In this document: positions 35,133 through 44,046 of the stretch, in pieces
Position numbering within the stretch: position 1 is the stretch's first letter
How the letters are laid out: the number at the start of each line of letters is the position of its first letter
Program-made: the position numbers and the translations under genes
Origin: Sphingobium sp. WTD-1
Lineage (GTDB): Bacteria; Pseudomonadota; Alphaproteobacteria; Sphingomonadales; Sphingomonadaceae
Length of the DNA: 64,000 nucleotides
Direction: 5' to 3'
NCBI RefSeq assembly: GCF_030128825.1
Contig: NZ_CP119127.1
Coordinates: forward strand, 2,666,001-2,730,000
The notes under the pieces: model-generated
Seen by the model: the letters and a program-made list of their open reading frames with translations, nothing else
Database searches by the model: none
Told to the model about the DNA's origin: nothing

Positions 35133-36524
35133 ATGAAACGAACGGCATTTGGCAAGGCGGCCGTTTCCTCCTTGATGGTGGCGACGACGATGGTCGGCTG
35201 CACCGGCGCGGCATTCCATCCGCGTTCGGCGGCGGTCAAGCACGCCAATCCCGGCAAGCCGGCCGAGGCGGCAGAAAAGGCGCTGGCCGATCGCAACGGC
35301 GCAAAGGCCGTGCAGGCGGCGGAAGCGGCCGTGCAGGCGGCGCCCGACAATGCGCAATATCGCCAGCTGCTGGGCCGTGCCTATGTGCTGGATGGCCGCT
35401 TCGTTTCGGCCGAGACGGCGTTCACCGACGCGATGACGCTGGGCAGCCGCGATTCGCGCACCATCGTCAGCCTGGCGCTGGTCGAGGTGGCGCTGGGCAA
35501 GAATGATGCTGCGCGCGATCTGCTGGCGGCCAATACTGACAATGTGCCGGCGGGCGATTATGGCCTGGCGCTGGCGATGGCCGGTGATCCGACCGAAGGC
35601 GTCCGCATCCTGTCCGCCGCGATCCAGGATCCGTCGGCCAATGCGCGCACCCGCCAGAACCTGGCCTATGCCTATGCGCTGGCCGGTCGCTGGAAGGATG
35701 CGCGGCTGGTCGCCGGGCTGGATCTGGCGCCGCTTGCCGCCAATCAGCGTATTGCCCAATGGGCCGGCATGGCCGACCCGGCACTGGCGCCGCAGCGCGT
35801 TGCCGCGCTGATGGGCGTTACCGTCAACGGGGCCGATCAGGGCCAGCCAGCGGTGCTGGCGCTGGCGCCCGCTGCGCCGGATGCCGCGCCAGTGGCATTG
35901 GCAGCCGCATCGACCGAACCGGCTCCGGTGCTGGACCTGCCGACCGGTTCGCCGATCGAGATGGCCGCCGCAGAACCGGCGCCTGCTGTGCCGGCGCTGA
36001 CCACCCGGATCATCGAAACGGCTGTGCCCGCGTCCACGCCGGCTCCGGCGGTTCAGGCCGCGCCGAAGCCGGTGCGCGTCGCCGCCAAGCGCGACTTCGT
36101 CGTCGAAGGTCCGGCGGCCAAGGCCAAGTCGGTCAAGGACAAGGCTGGCCCGCTCGCCAGCCCGGCGGCGCGGATGCAGCAGGTTGCCTATATCAAGCCG
36201 GTGACCACGGGCGCGAGCGCCTGGGTGGTTCAGTTGGGTGCTTTCAATTCCCCGGCCGTGGCCAAGGAAAAATGGACGAGCATGGCCCGCGTCAACGGAC
36301 GCATCGCCGCCTTCCCGGTGCTGACCAGCCAGGCGACCGTCAATGGCCGGACCTTCCACCGGATCGCGATTAGCGGCTTTGGCAGCCGTGCGGATGCGCA
36401 GACTTTGTGTCAGTCGATCAAGGCGCAGCACGGCCAGTGTTTCGTGCGGGAAGGCGCACCGAACGCGACGCCGCAGCGCTGGGCCGTGGCATCGACGCGC
36501 GGTCGCCAGTTCGCATCGCGCTGA
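35133..36524 (+). CDS. TPR and SPOR domain lipoprotein
   Basis: A 463-residue lipoprotein. Signal peptide with lipobox TMVGC near residue 23; TPR-like repeats at about residues 40-200 (AQYRQLLGRAYVLDGRFVSA, then TAFTDAMTLG); a long Pro/Ala-rich linker; and a C-terminal SPOR domain at about 360-440 (WVVQLGAFNSPAVAKEKW). It would sit in the outer or inner membrane and bind septal peptidoglycan. The ATG at 35133 follows TAAGG. Third gene of the ParA operon, and the second SPOR protein flanking it. Confidence 0.88.
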   Translation: MKRTAFGKAAVSSLMVATTMVGCTGAAFHPRSAAVKHANPGKPAEAAEKALADRNGAKAVQAAEAAVQAAPDNAQYRQLLGRAYVLDGRFVSAETAFTDAMTLGSRDSRTIVSLALVEVALGKNDAARDLLAANTDNVPAGDYGLALAMAGDPTEGVRILSAAIQDPSANARTRQNLAYAYALAGRWKDARLVAGLDLAPLAANQRIAQWAGMADPALAPQRVAALMGVTVNGADQGQPAVLALAPAAPDAAPVALAAASTEPAPVLDLPTGSPIEMAAAEPAPAVPALTTRIIETAVPASTPAPAVQAAPKPVRVAAKRDFVVEGPAAKAKSVKDKAGPLASPAARMQQVAYIKPVTTGASAWVVQLGAFNSPAVAKEKWTSMARVNGRIAAFPVLTSQATVNGRTFHRIAISGFGSRADAQTLCQSIKAQHGQCFVREGAPNATPQRWAVASTRGRQFASR

Positions 36525-36681
36525 TCGCATCGCGCCTTCGGGCGTGACCATGACTTCATGCGGGCTGGACCGAAAGGTTCCGGCCCGCAATGCATTTGCG
36601 CGCCGCGAGCGCCGCAATCGTGCGATGTGCTGAATTTCGGATTGCCTGAAGCCAGCCCGGCCTCGCCAAGGGCTGAAATAG

Positions 36682-36756
36682 TGGCTCCCCGAGTAGGATT
36701 CGAACCTACGGCCATTCGATTAACAGTCGAATGCTCTACCGCTGAGCTATCGGGGA
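36682..36756 (-). tRNA. tRNA-Asn (anticodon GTT)
   Basis: On the minus strand the gene starts TCCCCGA and ends TCGGGGA-G-CCA, a perfect seven-pair acceptor stem with encoded CCA. The D-arm GCTCAGCGGTAGAGC, the anticodon arm CGACTGTTAATCG with GTT in the loop, and the T-arm GTAGGTTCGAATCCTAC are complete. The 3' side lies in the 300-base gap after the SPOR lipoprotein gene. Confidence 0.97.
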
Positions 36757-36832
36757 GCAGCCCCGCTTGCGCCGGGCAGGCCGCGCATATGCAGCGGCTT
36801 GTTCCAAATGGCAAGCGTGAAATTGCAGAAAA

Positions 36833-37609
36833 TTACGCGATGAATTGTTCGGCCGCGATCCGGTCATCCAGCGTATGTTCGGGGTCGAACAACAGGGTCA
36901 GCGGAGTGGCGCGGTCGATCTTGACCTCCACCTGGGCTACGTCGCGGACTTCGCGCTGGTCGGCGACTGCGCTGACTGGGCGTTTGACCGGGTCGAGCAC
37001 AGTGAAGCGAATCGCCGTGCTTTCCGGCAGGATGGCGCCACGCCAGCGGCGCGGCCGGAACGGGCTGATCGGGGTCAGGGCGACCAGGGCCGAGCCCAGC
37101 GGCAGGATCGGGCCGTGGGCGGAAAGATTATAGGCGGTGGACCCGGCCGGGGTGGCCACCAGCACGCCGTCGCACACCAGTTCGGGCAGCACGGGGCGGT
37201 CGTTGACTTGCACTTCCAGCTTGGCGGTCTGGCGGGTTTCACGCAGCAGCGACACTTCGTTGATCGCGGGGATCGAGAAACGCTCGCCATCGACCGTATC
37301 GACCACCATGCGCAGCGGATTGACCTTGAAGCTCTTGGCCTTCTCCAGCCGCTGTTCCAGTCGTTCCAGCCGCCATTCGTTCATCAGGAAGCCGACAGTG
37401 CCAAGGTTCATGCCGAAGACCGGCAATATGCGGCGGGATTCCAGCATGGCGTGCAGTGTCTGCAGCATGAAACCGTCGCCGCCCAGCGCGACGACCGTGT
37501 CCGCCTGGTCCAGCGGCACGAAATCATAGGCGGCGCGCAACCGCTCTTCCGCTGCTCGTGCAGCCTGGGTCGGGGACGCGACAAGGGCGCGCCGGGGTTC
37601 ATGCATCAT
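36833..37609 (-). CDS. nadK: NAD kinase
   Basis: A 258-residue enzyme that phosphorylates NAD to NADP. The nucleotide motif ALGGDGFMLQ has Gly-Gly-Asp-Gly at residues 43-46; NLGTVGFLMNE follows at about residue 69, and ATPAGSTAYNLSAHGPILP near residue 152 is the second signature. Its ATG overlaps the moaA stop as ATGA, so the two are translationally coupled. Confidence 0.96.
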   Translation of the reverse strand: MMHEPRRALVASPTQAARAAEERLRAAYDFVPLDQADTVVALGGDGFMLQTLHAMLESRRILPVFGMNLGTVGFLMNEWRLERLEQRLEKAKSFKVNPLRMVVDTVDGERFSIPAINEVSLLRETRQTAKLEVQVNDRPVLPELVCDGVLVATPAGSTAYNLSAHGPILPLGSALVALTPISPFRPRRWRGAILPESTAIRFTVLDPVKRPVSAVADQREVRDVAQVEVKIDRATPLTLLFDPEHTLDDRIAAEQFIA

Positions 37610-38613
37610 CCGCCGGTAACGCTCATATGTCTTTTGACGGCAGCCGTCGGAGCGCCGGCGCCGATCCGGAAATCATGGGCTGCCGGCTTGCGCCGCAGCG
37701 CGCGATCGACCAGCGGCTCGACCGCTGCCAGTCCGCCGCTTCGCAGAGCTGCCTTGAAATCGACATGGTCGTCATGGCCCAGGCACATGTAGATCTTGCC
37801 CTCGCAGGTCATGCGCATGCGGTTGCAGTCGGCGCAGAAATTGCGGGTGAGCGGGGTGATGAGACCTAGCCGAATGCCCAGTCCCTCGACAGCATGGTAG
37901 CGCGCCGGGCCACCCGTGCGCGCCGCGATCGGGGTGAGGGCATGATGGGCGTCAATCTGCTGTGCGACATGCGACAGCGGCAGATAATGGTCGGTGCGAT
38001 CCTCGCCGGTTTCGCCCAGCGGCATGGTCTCGATCAGGGTCAGGTCGAAGCCCTGGTCGTCGCACCAGCGCAGCATCGGCAGGATCTCGTCGGCATTGAT
38101 ATCCTTGAGCGCGACCATGTTGATCTTGATCGCGAGGCCCACGGCGCGCGCGGCATCCAGCCCGCGCAGCACGGCCGTCAGGTCGCCGCCACGGGTGACA
38201 TGGGCAAAGCGATCGGGTTGCAGGCTGTCGAGGCTGACATTGATGCGGCGGACCCCGGCGTCGTGCAGCGCCTCTGCATGATCGGCCAGGCGCGTGCCGT
38301 TGGTCGTCAGCGTCAGTTCCTGGAGGCCGGCGTCCAGATGCCGGCCGATTCGACGGATCAGGTCGATGATGTCGCGGCGCACCAGCGGTTCTCCGCCGGT
38401 CAGGCGGATACGGCGCACGCCGCGCGCGATGAAGAGATCGGCGAGGAGCGCGATTTCCTCCAGGGTCAGAACCTGGTTTTTCGGCAGGAACTGCATCCGC
38501 TCCGCCATGCAGTAGCGGCAGCGCAGGTCGCAGCGATCCGTAACGGAAATCCGCAGATAATCGATCCGGCGGCCAAGGCCGTCGGTCATGGAAGTTGCGG
38601 CAGGATCGACCAT
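37606..38613 (-). CDS. moaA: GTP 3',8-cyclase (molybdenum cofactor biosynthesis protein A)
   Basis: A 335-residue radical SAM enzyme for the first step of molybdopterin synthesis. The SAM cluster is Cys28-Cys32-Cys35 (DRCDLRCRYC). The second, GTP-binding cluster is in FCADCNRMRMTCEG near residue 262. The C-terminus ends in Gly-Gly, which is needed in MoaA for activity. ATG at 38613 is chosen, with AGGGG seven bases upstream. Other moa genes are not in the window. Confidence 0.96.
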   Translation of the reverse strand: MVDPAATSMTDGLGRRIDYLRISVTDRCDLRCRYCMAERMQFLPKNQVLTLEEIALLADLFIARGVRRIRLTGGEPLVRRDIIDLIRRIGRHLDAGLQELTLTTNGTRLADHAEALHDAGVRRINVSLDSLQPDRFAHVTRGGDLTAVLRGLDAARAVGLAIKINMVALKDINADEILPMLRWCDDQGFDLTLIETMPLGETGEDRTDHYLPLSHVAQQIDAHHALTPIAARTGGPARYHAVEGLGIRLGLITPLTRNFCADCNRMRMTCEGKIYMCLGHDDHVDFKAALRSGGLAAVEPLVDRALRRKPAAHDFRIGAGAPTAAVKRHMSVTGG

Positions 38614-38740
38614 GGCCATGCCCCTAGCTAGGCCATGGGCATGGCGGGCGCAAGCTGGCCGGTTGCGGGACGATGAAGAGGTCGGTAACCGATTGCTGTT
38701 ACAAGGGTGTCATGCGCCTTGTCAGGGAGTCGATAAAAGA

Positions 38741-40753
38741 GTGAGCGGGCAGGCCGCCCCGGACGGGCAGCGCAGCATCTTCATCCTGTCGCCCGGCGAC
38801 CGCGACCCCCTGTGTCGTGCCGCGCAGGAGGCGGGCTGGCGCGCGATTGGCGCGCGGCGCGCCACCGATGCGCCGCAACGTTTCCTGCGCAGCGATGCCC
38901 AGATCGCGCTGGTCGACATGCGCGGTGGGACGGCGGCCAAGCTGATCGCGCCGCTGGTGCCGGCGGTCGATGCGGGCGGCTGCGCGCTGGTGGTGCTGGT
39001 CGATCCGGCGGCGGTCGCGACCCTGCCGCAATTGTTCGACGCCGGCGCGACCCATTTTCTGGTCGCACCTGTGACGCAACCTGTGTTGCAGGCAACGCTT
39101 GCATCGGCGCAGCGGCTGGTCGAGCGGCTGGGTGGTGGCGCGATGCAGAGCCAGCGGGCGCAACGCATCCGCCGGGGCGACGCGCTTTACTGGGAGATGG
39201 ACCGCGACGGTGCCGGGCTGCGGCTGAGTGAAAGCCTGGCCCGCAATCTGGGCATAGAGGCGTGGCAGCCGAGGCCATCGACTTTGATCCACCGGCTGGC
39301 GCGCAGTGAACGCAAGGCAGTGCTGAATGCCTTGGAGGGGATGATGCAGTCGGGCCGCCCGGCGGCGTTCGCGCATGCCGTGCCTGGGCGGCCGGGCAAT
39401 CGCTTGGTCCATCATCTGCGCTTCGTCGATGGGACGGTGGCGGCCGATGTGGAGTGGCTGTCCGACGCGCAGGATCAGGATGTAGCGAGCCGTGACAATC
39501 TGACCGGGCTGCGTTCGCGCCAGGCGGCGCTGGACTGGCTGGATCGTCGGTCGGGCCTGCCGACGACGGTGGTGCTGCTGTCGATCAGTCAGTTCGATCG
39601 CATGAACGCGGCCTATGGCCAGGTGGTGGGCGACGCGCTGCTGGGACGGATCGCGCGGCGGATCGAACAGATTGTCGACAGTGTCGCGGGCCATGCGATG
39701 GTCGCCCGGATCGCCGGTACGGAATTTCTGGTCGGCCTGACCGGCGAGCCGGCGGCGGCGGAGAGGGCGACCTATCTGGCGCGGCAGTTGATCGAAGCAA
39801 TCAGCCGGCCATTCAGCGCGGGCGACCATCTGATCCGTTTGATTGCCCGTTGCGGCATTGCGCAGGCGCGGGCGGAGGATGATGCGACCCAGTTGCTGCG
39901 CCGGGCGGGGGCTGCACTGGCCGACGCACGGCAGGGCGGGGGCGAGGGCATTCGCATCTTTTCCACCGAGAAGCGCAGTCGCCAGCTCGACGCGGACCAG
40001 CTGGAAACCGACCTGCGGCTGGCGCTGCACCGGGGCGAGATCGGCATCGTGTTCCAGCCGCAATATCCGGTCTACGACCATCGCATCAGCGGGGTCGAGG
40101 CGTTGGCGCGGTGGAACCACCCGATCTATGGTCCGCTGGGGGCCGGCATATTGTTCGGCACGGCGGAACGGTCCGACTATATGCTGCCACTGTCGGCGCA
40201 TATCCAGGCCGAGGCCTTGCGGCAGGCGGCGGCCTGGCCGAGCGCGCTGTCCAATCTGCGCCTGTCGATCAACGTCACGGCGGCGGATATTTCGCAGCCG
40301 GGGTTCATGGCCGATTTCCTGGGCCAGGTAGACCGCAGCGGCTTTCCCCGGTCGCGGCTGACGGTGGAGATTACCGAGAGCGGCCTGATCCAGGATGTCG
40401 ACGCGGCGGCGGCGCTGCTGACCGCGCTGCGTGCCGAGGGGCTGGCGGTGGCGATCGACGATTTCGGCACCGGCTATTCGAGCCTCGCCTATCTTAAGGG
40501 CCTGCCGCTCGATTATCTCAAGATCGACTCCAGCCTGGCCCAGGATATCGCCGGGTCCGCGCGGGACCGGATCATCGTGCGCGGGGTGATCCATATGGCG
40601 AAGTCGCTAGGCCTGAACGTGATCGCCGAAGGGGTGGAGACGGAGCAGCAGCTCGACCTGCTGGCACGGGAAGGCTGTGATTATTATCAGGGCTTCCTGC
40701 GCTCGGCCGGCGTCTCCTCACCCGAACTCATATCCTTGGTGCTACAGGGCTAA
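38741..40753 (+). CDS. c-di-GMP phosphodiesterase: receiver-like, degenerate GGDEF and EAL domains
   Basis: A 670-residue protein. About residues 8-125 form a response-regulator-like fold without the phosphoacceptor Asp in a clear place. A GGDEF domain follows (about 250-400), but its signature reads AGTEF near residue 326, so diguanylate cyclase activity is unlikely. The EAL domain (about 425-665) keeps EALARW, LSINVTA, ITESGL, DDFGTGYSS, DYLKID and EGVETEQQ, all the metal and catalytic positions, so it should hydrolyse c-di-GMP. GTG start. Convergent with the next gene, overlapping by 12 bases. Confidence 0.88.
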   Translation: MSGQAAPDGQRSIFILSPGDRDPLCRAAQEAGWRAIGARRATDAPQRFLRSDAQIALVDMRGGTAAKLIAPLVPAVDAGGCALVVLVDPAAVATLPQLFDAGATHFLVAPVTQPVLQATLASAQRLVERLGGGAMQSQRAQRIRRGDALYWEMDRDGAGLRLSESLARNLGIEAWQPRPSTLIHRLARSERKAVLNALEGMMQSGRPAAFAHAVPGRPGNRLVHHLRFVDGTVAADVEWLSDAQDQDVASRDNLTGLRSRQAALDWLDRRSGLPTTVVLLSISQFDRMNAAYGQVVGDALLGRIARRIEQIVDSVAGHAMVARIAGTEFLVGLTGEPAAAERATYLARQLIEAISRPFSAGDHLIRLIARCGIAQARAEDDATQLLRRAGAALADARQGGGEGIRIFSTEKRSRQLDADQLETDLRLALHRGEIGIVFQPQYPVYDHRISGVEALARWNHPIYGPLGAGILFGTAERSDYMLPLSAHIQAEALRQAAAWPSALSNLRLSINVTAADISQPGFMADFLGQVDRSGFPRSRLTVEITESGLIQDVDAAAALLTALRAEGLAVAIDDFGTGYSSLAYLKGLPLDYLKIDSSLAQDIAGSARDRIIVRGVIHMAKSLGLNVIAEGVETEQQLDLLAREGCDYYQGFLRSAGVSSPELISLVLQG

Positions 40754-41452
40754 GCCGACCTTTCCGATGAGGGCCGACCCGGCGTGGCGGGCGTTGCGGT
40801 CGTTAATGTCGGTGTCGCTGTAGCGCAGTTCCGCCGACCAGCGGCCGCGATACCAGGCGATGGCCGCGCCATAATCCCAATAGTCGCCGCCCGGCCGCAG
40901 CCGTTGAGACGCTAACGGATCGCGATCCGACCCGGAACTATGACCGACCCGTGCCGAGGCGGTAAGCGGCGTGCCGGGAATGGCGAAGGACGCGGCCGAC
41001 GACAGATAGAGGGCGTCGCCGCCGATCGCCGACTGGCGCGGGGCATATTGGGCGCCGATGTCGATGCTGGCGGGGCCGATCAGGAATCCGGCGCCGGCGC
41101 CCAATTCGCCATAGCCCTGATGATCGGCGCCGGGGAAGAGATGGTAGCGCGCGTCGAGCGACAGGCGCCAGCCGCCCAGTTGGTGGACATAGGAAGGGCC
41201 AAGGTCGATCACGGCGTCGGCGCCGCCATGGCGATCGCTGCCCCAGAGGCTGGTGGCGGCGCCATCCAGCGACAGGCCCTGCGCGACCGGCACGGACAAG
41301 GTGCCGCGTAGCACCGGATCGCCGTCGCTCCAGCTGAGACCGCGGCGGCGTTCGTCACTGGCGACCTCGACCGTGGCGCTGGGGCCGCTGGCATATTGGG
41401 CGGCGGCCGGCAGGGCATGGAGGGCGAGGCCAAGCCCGCCCAGCCATGCCAT
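40742..41452 (-). CDS. outer-membrane beta-barrel, putative porin (TorF-like)
   Basis: A 236-residue exported protein. Signal peptide MAWLGGLGLALHALPAAAQY; then alternating amphipathic strands with many Gly and aromatic residues (RGLSWSDGDPVLRGTLSVP near residue 35, GYGELGAGAGFLIGPASIDI near residue 105), ending ALIGKVGLAL. This pattern fits the conserved hypothetical TIGR02001/TorF porin-like family. Function is unknown. The start is uncertain because no strong ribosome binding site is seen. It follows the next listed gene by 13 bases on the same strand. Confidence 0.72.
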   Translation of the reverse strand: MAWLGGLGLALHALPAAAQYASGPSATVEVASDERRRGLSWSDGDPVLRGTLSVPVAQGLSLDGAATSLWGSDRHGGADAVIDLGPSYVHQLGGWRLSLDARYHLFPGADHQGYGELGAGAGFLIGPASIDIGAQYAPRQSAIGGDALYLSSAASFAIPGTPLTASARVGHSSGSDRDPLASQRLRPGGDYWDYGAAIAWYRGRWSAELRYSDTDINDRNARHAGSALIGKVGLAL

Positions 41453-41465
41453 CGTCGTGGCGCGA

Positions 41466-41873
41466 TCAGTTCGACGCAAGAGCGCGCACCGAGTCCAGTT
41501 CGGCCAGCAGCGGCGCGCGATCGGCCTCTGCAACGGCGATCAGGTGCGCCTCGATCTTTTCCTGATACTGGGCCATGTTGCGTTCGCCGGATTGACGACC
41601 GGGGGTGCAGGCGCCAGCCTCGCTACCCGAAAAACGCTTGTCGCTCGACACAGTGCGGGCGAGTGCCGGGCCATGATCCAGCTTGCGGTCGACGACGATC
41701 GTCGCGGTCCACTGGCAGCGCTGGCTGTCCATCCGGTTGGGTGTCTTGGCGCCGACCGTCTTGGTGCGGATGTCGGCACGGGCGGTGTAGGTGGCACCGA
41801 CCTGATTGCCGTGATGCTCGACCGACACATTGTGAGTCGCGGCGGCGGCAAGCGCCATAAGGATCAAACTCAT
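41466..41873 (-). CDS. hypothetical protein with short hydrophobic N-terminus
   Basis: A 135-residue protein. It starts MSLILMALAAAATHNVSVEH, a short signal-like segment, and has conserved-looking residues in RCQWTATIVVDR near residue 51. Two cysteines (RCQW and GACTPG) may pair. No family is recognised. AGGAGA seven bases before ATG supports the start. Probably co-transcribed with the downstream porin-like gene, so an envelope role is likely. Confidence 0.65.
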   Translation of the reverse strand: MSLILMALAAAATHNVSVEHHGNQVGATYTARADIRTKTVGAKTPNRMDSQRCQWTATIVVDRKLDHGPALARTVSSDKRFSGSEAGACTPGRQSGERNMAQYQEKIEAHLIAVAEADRAPLLAELDSVRALASN

Positions 41874-42374
41874 TTCATTCTCCTGCTGTGACGCCACGCT
41901 TTGTTGCCCGGTCGTCACAGTGGCATGTAGGTTTCGACTGTTGCTGCTTCTTTTCTGGTTGATGATGAATGGCGACATGAGGGGCAGATACGCAGGGTTT
42001 TGGGTCACGACAGGGTCATGGTGACGCGTCAGCCGCGAAGTTCACACCGTTCTTGCCCCGTATTTCTGGCCGATTTCGCGAGAAAGGTCATGGCAACGCG
42101 CCACGCAAGCGACAGCGACGCGCCAATTGGGTGTCAGTGACGCGACGGTTGGGGCACGGTGACGCGTCATCCAGGTCATCAGGACGCGACAGTTGGGGCA
42201 TGATCTCATGCGGTGGGTGAGGCGTGGAGGCAGATGGCGTCATCCGACAGGATAGAGCAGAGAAAGTCCAAATAGGAAAGAAGAGGTTGCTGAACGTTTC
42301 TGCCGGCTATTGGCACTTGCAAGCCCGCGTCGATCCGCCACTATGAACTTGGGGAATGCAGGAGGAATATCATC
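41874..42374. other. 501-base gap holding GACGCGAC-type repeats
   Basis: No convincing gene. GTGACGCGTCA at 42021, TGACGCGAC at 42138, GTGACGCGTCAT at 42159 and GGACGCGACAG at 42182 form a run; the last three are spaced about 22 bases apart. A TGGCACTTGC at 42311 resembles a sigma-54 site but lacks the spacer. A ribosome binding site (GGAGGAAT) precedes the gene at 42375. Confidence 0.55.
42021..42277 (+). repeat. GACGCGAC-type repeat region, copy 3
   Basis: Contains four GACGCG units (42022, 42139, 42161, 42183), three in a near-tandem of about 22 bases, a GAAGTTCACA piece at 42037 also seen at 19835, and ends with the block 42253-42277 that agrees with 20062-20086 at 21 of 25 positions. 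It has the same orientation and order as the gap at 19.8-20.1 kb. Confidence 0.55.
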
Positions 42375-42848
42375 ATGTTCGCCCTTTTGCTTCTGTTGCA
42401 GGCGGCATCGCCCGATATCGTCGTGACGGGCCAGCGGCTGGTGGAGGAGCAGGCGAAATGCGCGCGCGGCGAATGTACGCTGCTGCGCGATGCGCAGGCG
42501 ACGATCGCCCTGGCCGAACAGCAGTTCCGCAATGGCGAATATGTGCAGGCCAAGGGGCTGCTGGCCGCAGCGATCAGCCGCAACAAGGACAGAGGCGCGG
42601 AGGCGCCGCGTGCGGTGGCCGCCATCTATGAAGCGATGGCGACGGTGTCGCTGCATGAGGGCGACCAGGATGATTATCGCCGCGCGGTGGCGGGACAGGT
42701 GAAGACGCTGCGAGACAATCTGCCGGCGGATGATGTGGCGGTGCAGGCATCGGCCACGGCGCTGGGCGACATGTGGATCAAGCTGGGCCGCTATCGTCAG
42801 GCGGAATCGACCTTTCGGGGGATAGAAGAGCAGGCGCTGGCCGAAGGG
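42369..42848 (+). repeat. long direct repeat, copy 1 (5' half of tandem paralogue 1)
   Basis: About 480 bases that recur at 43567-44046 with only a handful of single-base differences. It starts just before the ATG and covers the first 158 codons of each paralogue. The offset between copies is 1198 bases. Confidence 0.9.
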
Positions 42849-43511
42849 CAGGCTTATCCGGCGATGATGGCCGGGATGAAGCGGGTGTGGCTGGCCGGCG
42901 CGCTGGGCAAGATGCGCGATGCGCGCGCGATGCTGGACGCGCTGGAGCGGCGGCCGATCGCGCAGGAACCGGGCTTTCGCACCGCCTTGCGCGTGGTGCG
43001 TCTGCGGCTGGCGGTGCGGGCCGGCGACGATGCGGAAATCACCCGGCTGGCCGGAACGATCGGTACGGACCAGGGCGGGCCGCCGGTGCTGATCTGGCAG
43101 CCATCCTATCCAGGCAGTGCGGCGGTCGAGGCGAATAATAGTGCCCGGACCTTTGATCTGGTGGATGCGGTGCCGGTCAATTCGTCCGATCTGGCCAGCA
43201 TCCAGTGGGTGGATGTGGGTTTCTGGATCCGGCCGGATGGGCATACCGAGGAAGCGGAGATATTGCGCGGCTCGCGATCGCCCGCCTGGGCGCCGGCGAT
43301 CCTGAAGCAGGTAGCGGGGCGACGCTATGCGGCGCGCGCGAAAGCGGGAGAGGGGGATGCATCCGGCAGCTATCGGATCGAGCGTGTCACGCCCAAATAT
43401 CAATATGTGGTTCCCAAGGGATCGGTGATCCGGCGTCGGGTTCCGGCAGCGGGTTTCGAGATACTGGACCTGACCGCATCGGAAGCGGCGATGCCGCCGC
43501 CCGGCGAATAA
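42375..43511 (+). CDS. tandem periplasmic TPR-like protein with TonB-C-like end, paralogue 1
   Basis: A 378-residue protein. The first 12 residues (MFALLLLLQAAS) form a short signal-like segment, followed by DIVVTGQRL, a motif like the TonB-receptor plug entrance. Residues about 30-230 are helical TPR-like repeats (ATIALAEQQFRNGEYVQAK, LGDMWIKLGRYRQAESTFRG). The last 110 residues, with VDVGFWIRPDGHTEEAEI near residue 283 and SPAWAPAILKQV, resemble the TonB C-terminal fold. It is followed 61 bases later by a paralogue of the same length with no gaps. Function unknown; a periplasmic or envelope location is inferred. Confidence 0.8.
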   Translation: MFALLLLLQAASPDIVVTGQRLVEEQAKCARGECTLLRDAQATIALAEQQFRNGEYVQAKGLLAAAISRNKDRGAEAPRAVAAIYEAMATVSLHEGDQDDYRRAVAGQVKTLRDNLPADDVAVQASATALGDMWIKLGRYRQAESTFRGIEEQALAEGQAYPAMMAGMKRVWLAGALGKMRDARAMLDALERRPIAQEPGFRTALRVVRLRLAVRAGDDAEITRLAGTIGTDQGGPPVLIWQPSYPGSAAVEANNSARTFDLVDAVPVNSSDLASIQWVDVGFWIRPDGHTEEAEILRGSRSPAWAPAILKQVAGRRYAARAKAGEGDASGSYRIERVTPKYQYVVPKGSVIRRRVPAAGFEILDLTASEAAMPPPGE

Positions 43512-43566
43512 GGCCGGGCGGGGGCATAGCGGTTCGTGTGACGAGGTAGCTGACAGAAAGGAAGGA

Positions 43567-44046
43567 ATCATCATGTTCGCCCTTTTGCTTCTGTTGCAGG
43601 CGGCATCGCCCGATATCGTCGTGACGGGCCAGAGGCTGGTGGAGGAGCAGGCGAAATGCGCGCGCGGCGAATGTACGCCGCTGCGCGATGCGCAGGCGAC
43701 GATCGCCCTGGCCGAACAGCAGTTCCGCAATGGCGAATATGTGCAGGCCAAGGGGCTGCTGGCCGCAGCGATCAGCCGCAACAAGGACAGAGGCGCGGAG
43801 GCGCCGCGTGCGGTGGCCGCCATCTATGAAGCGATGGCGACGGTGTCGCTGCATGAGGGCGACCAGGATGATTATCGCCGCGCGGTGGCGGGACAGGTGA
43901 AGACGCTGCGCGACAATCTGCCGGCGGATGATGTGGCGGTGCAGGCATCGGCCACGGCGCTGGGCGACATGTGGATCAAGCTGGGCCGCTATCGTCAGGC
44001 GGAATCGACCTTTCGGGGGATAGAAGAGCAGGCGCTGGCCGAAGGG
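43567..44046 (+). repeat. long direct repeat, copy 2 (5' half of tandem paralogue 2)
   Basis: Near-identical to 42369-42848. The following segment, 44047-44620, is clearly more diverged from its counterpart, while the last 50-60 bases of the two genes are again almost identical. Confidence 0.9.

Noticed and set aside
42311..42320. TGGCACTTGC as a second sigma-54 promoter
   Set aside because: The two halves TGGCAC and TTGC are adjacent, with no five-base spacer between them, so RpoN could not bind as at 18904.
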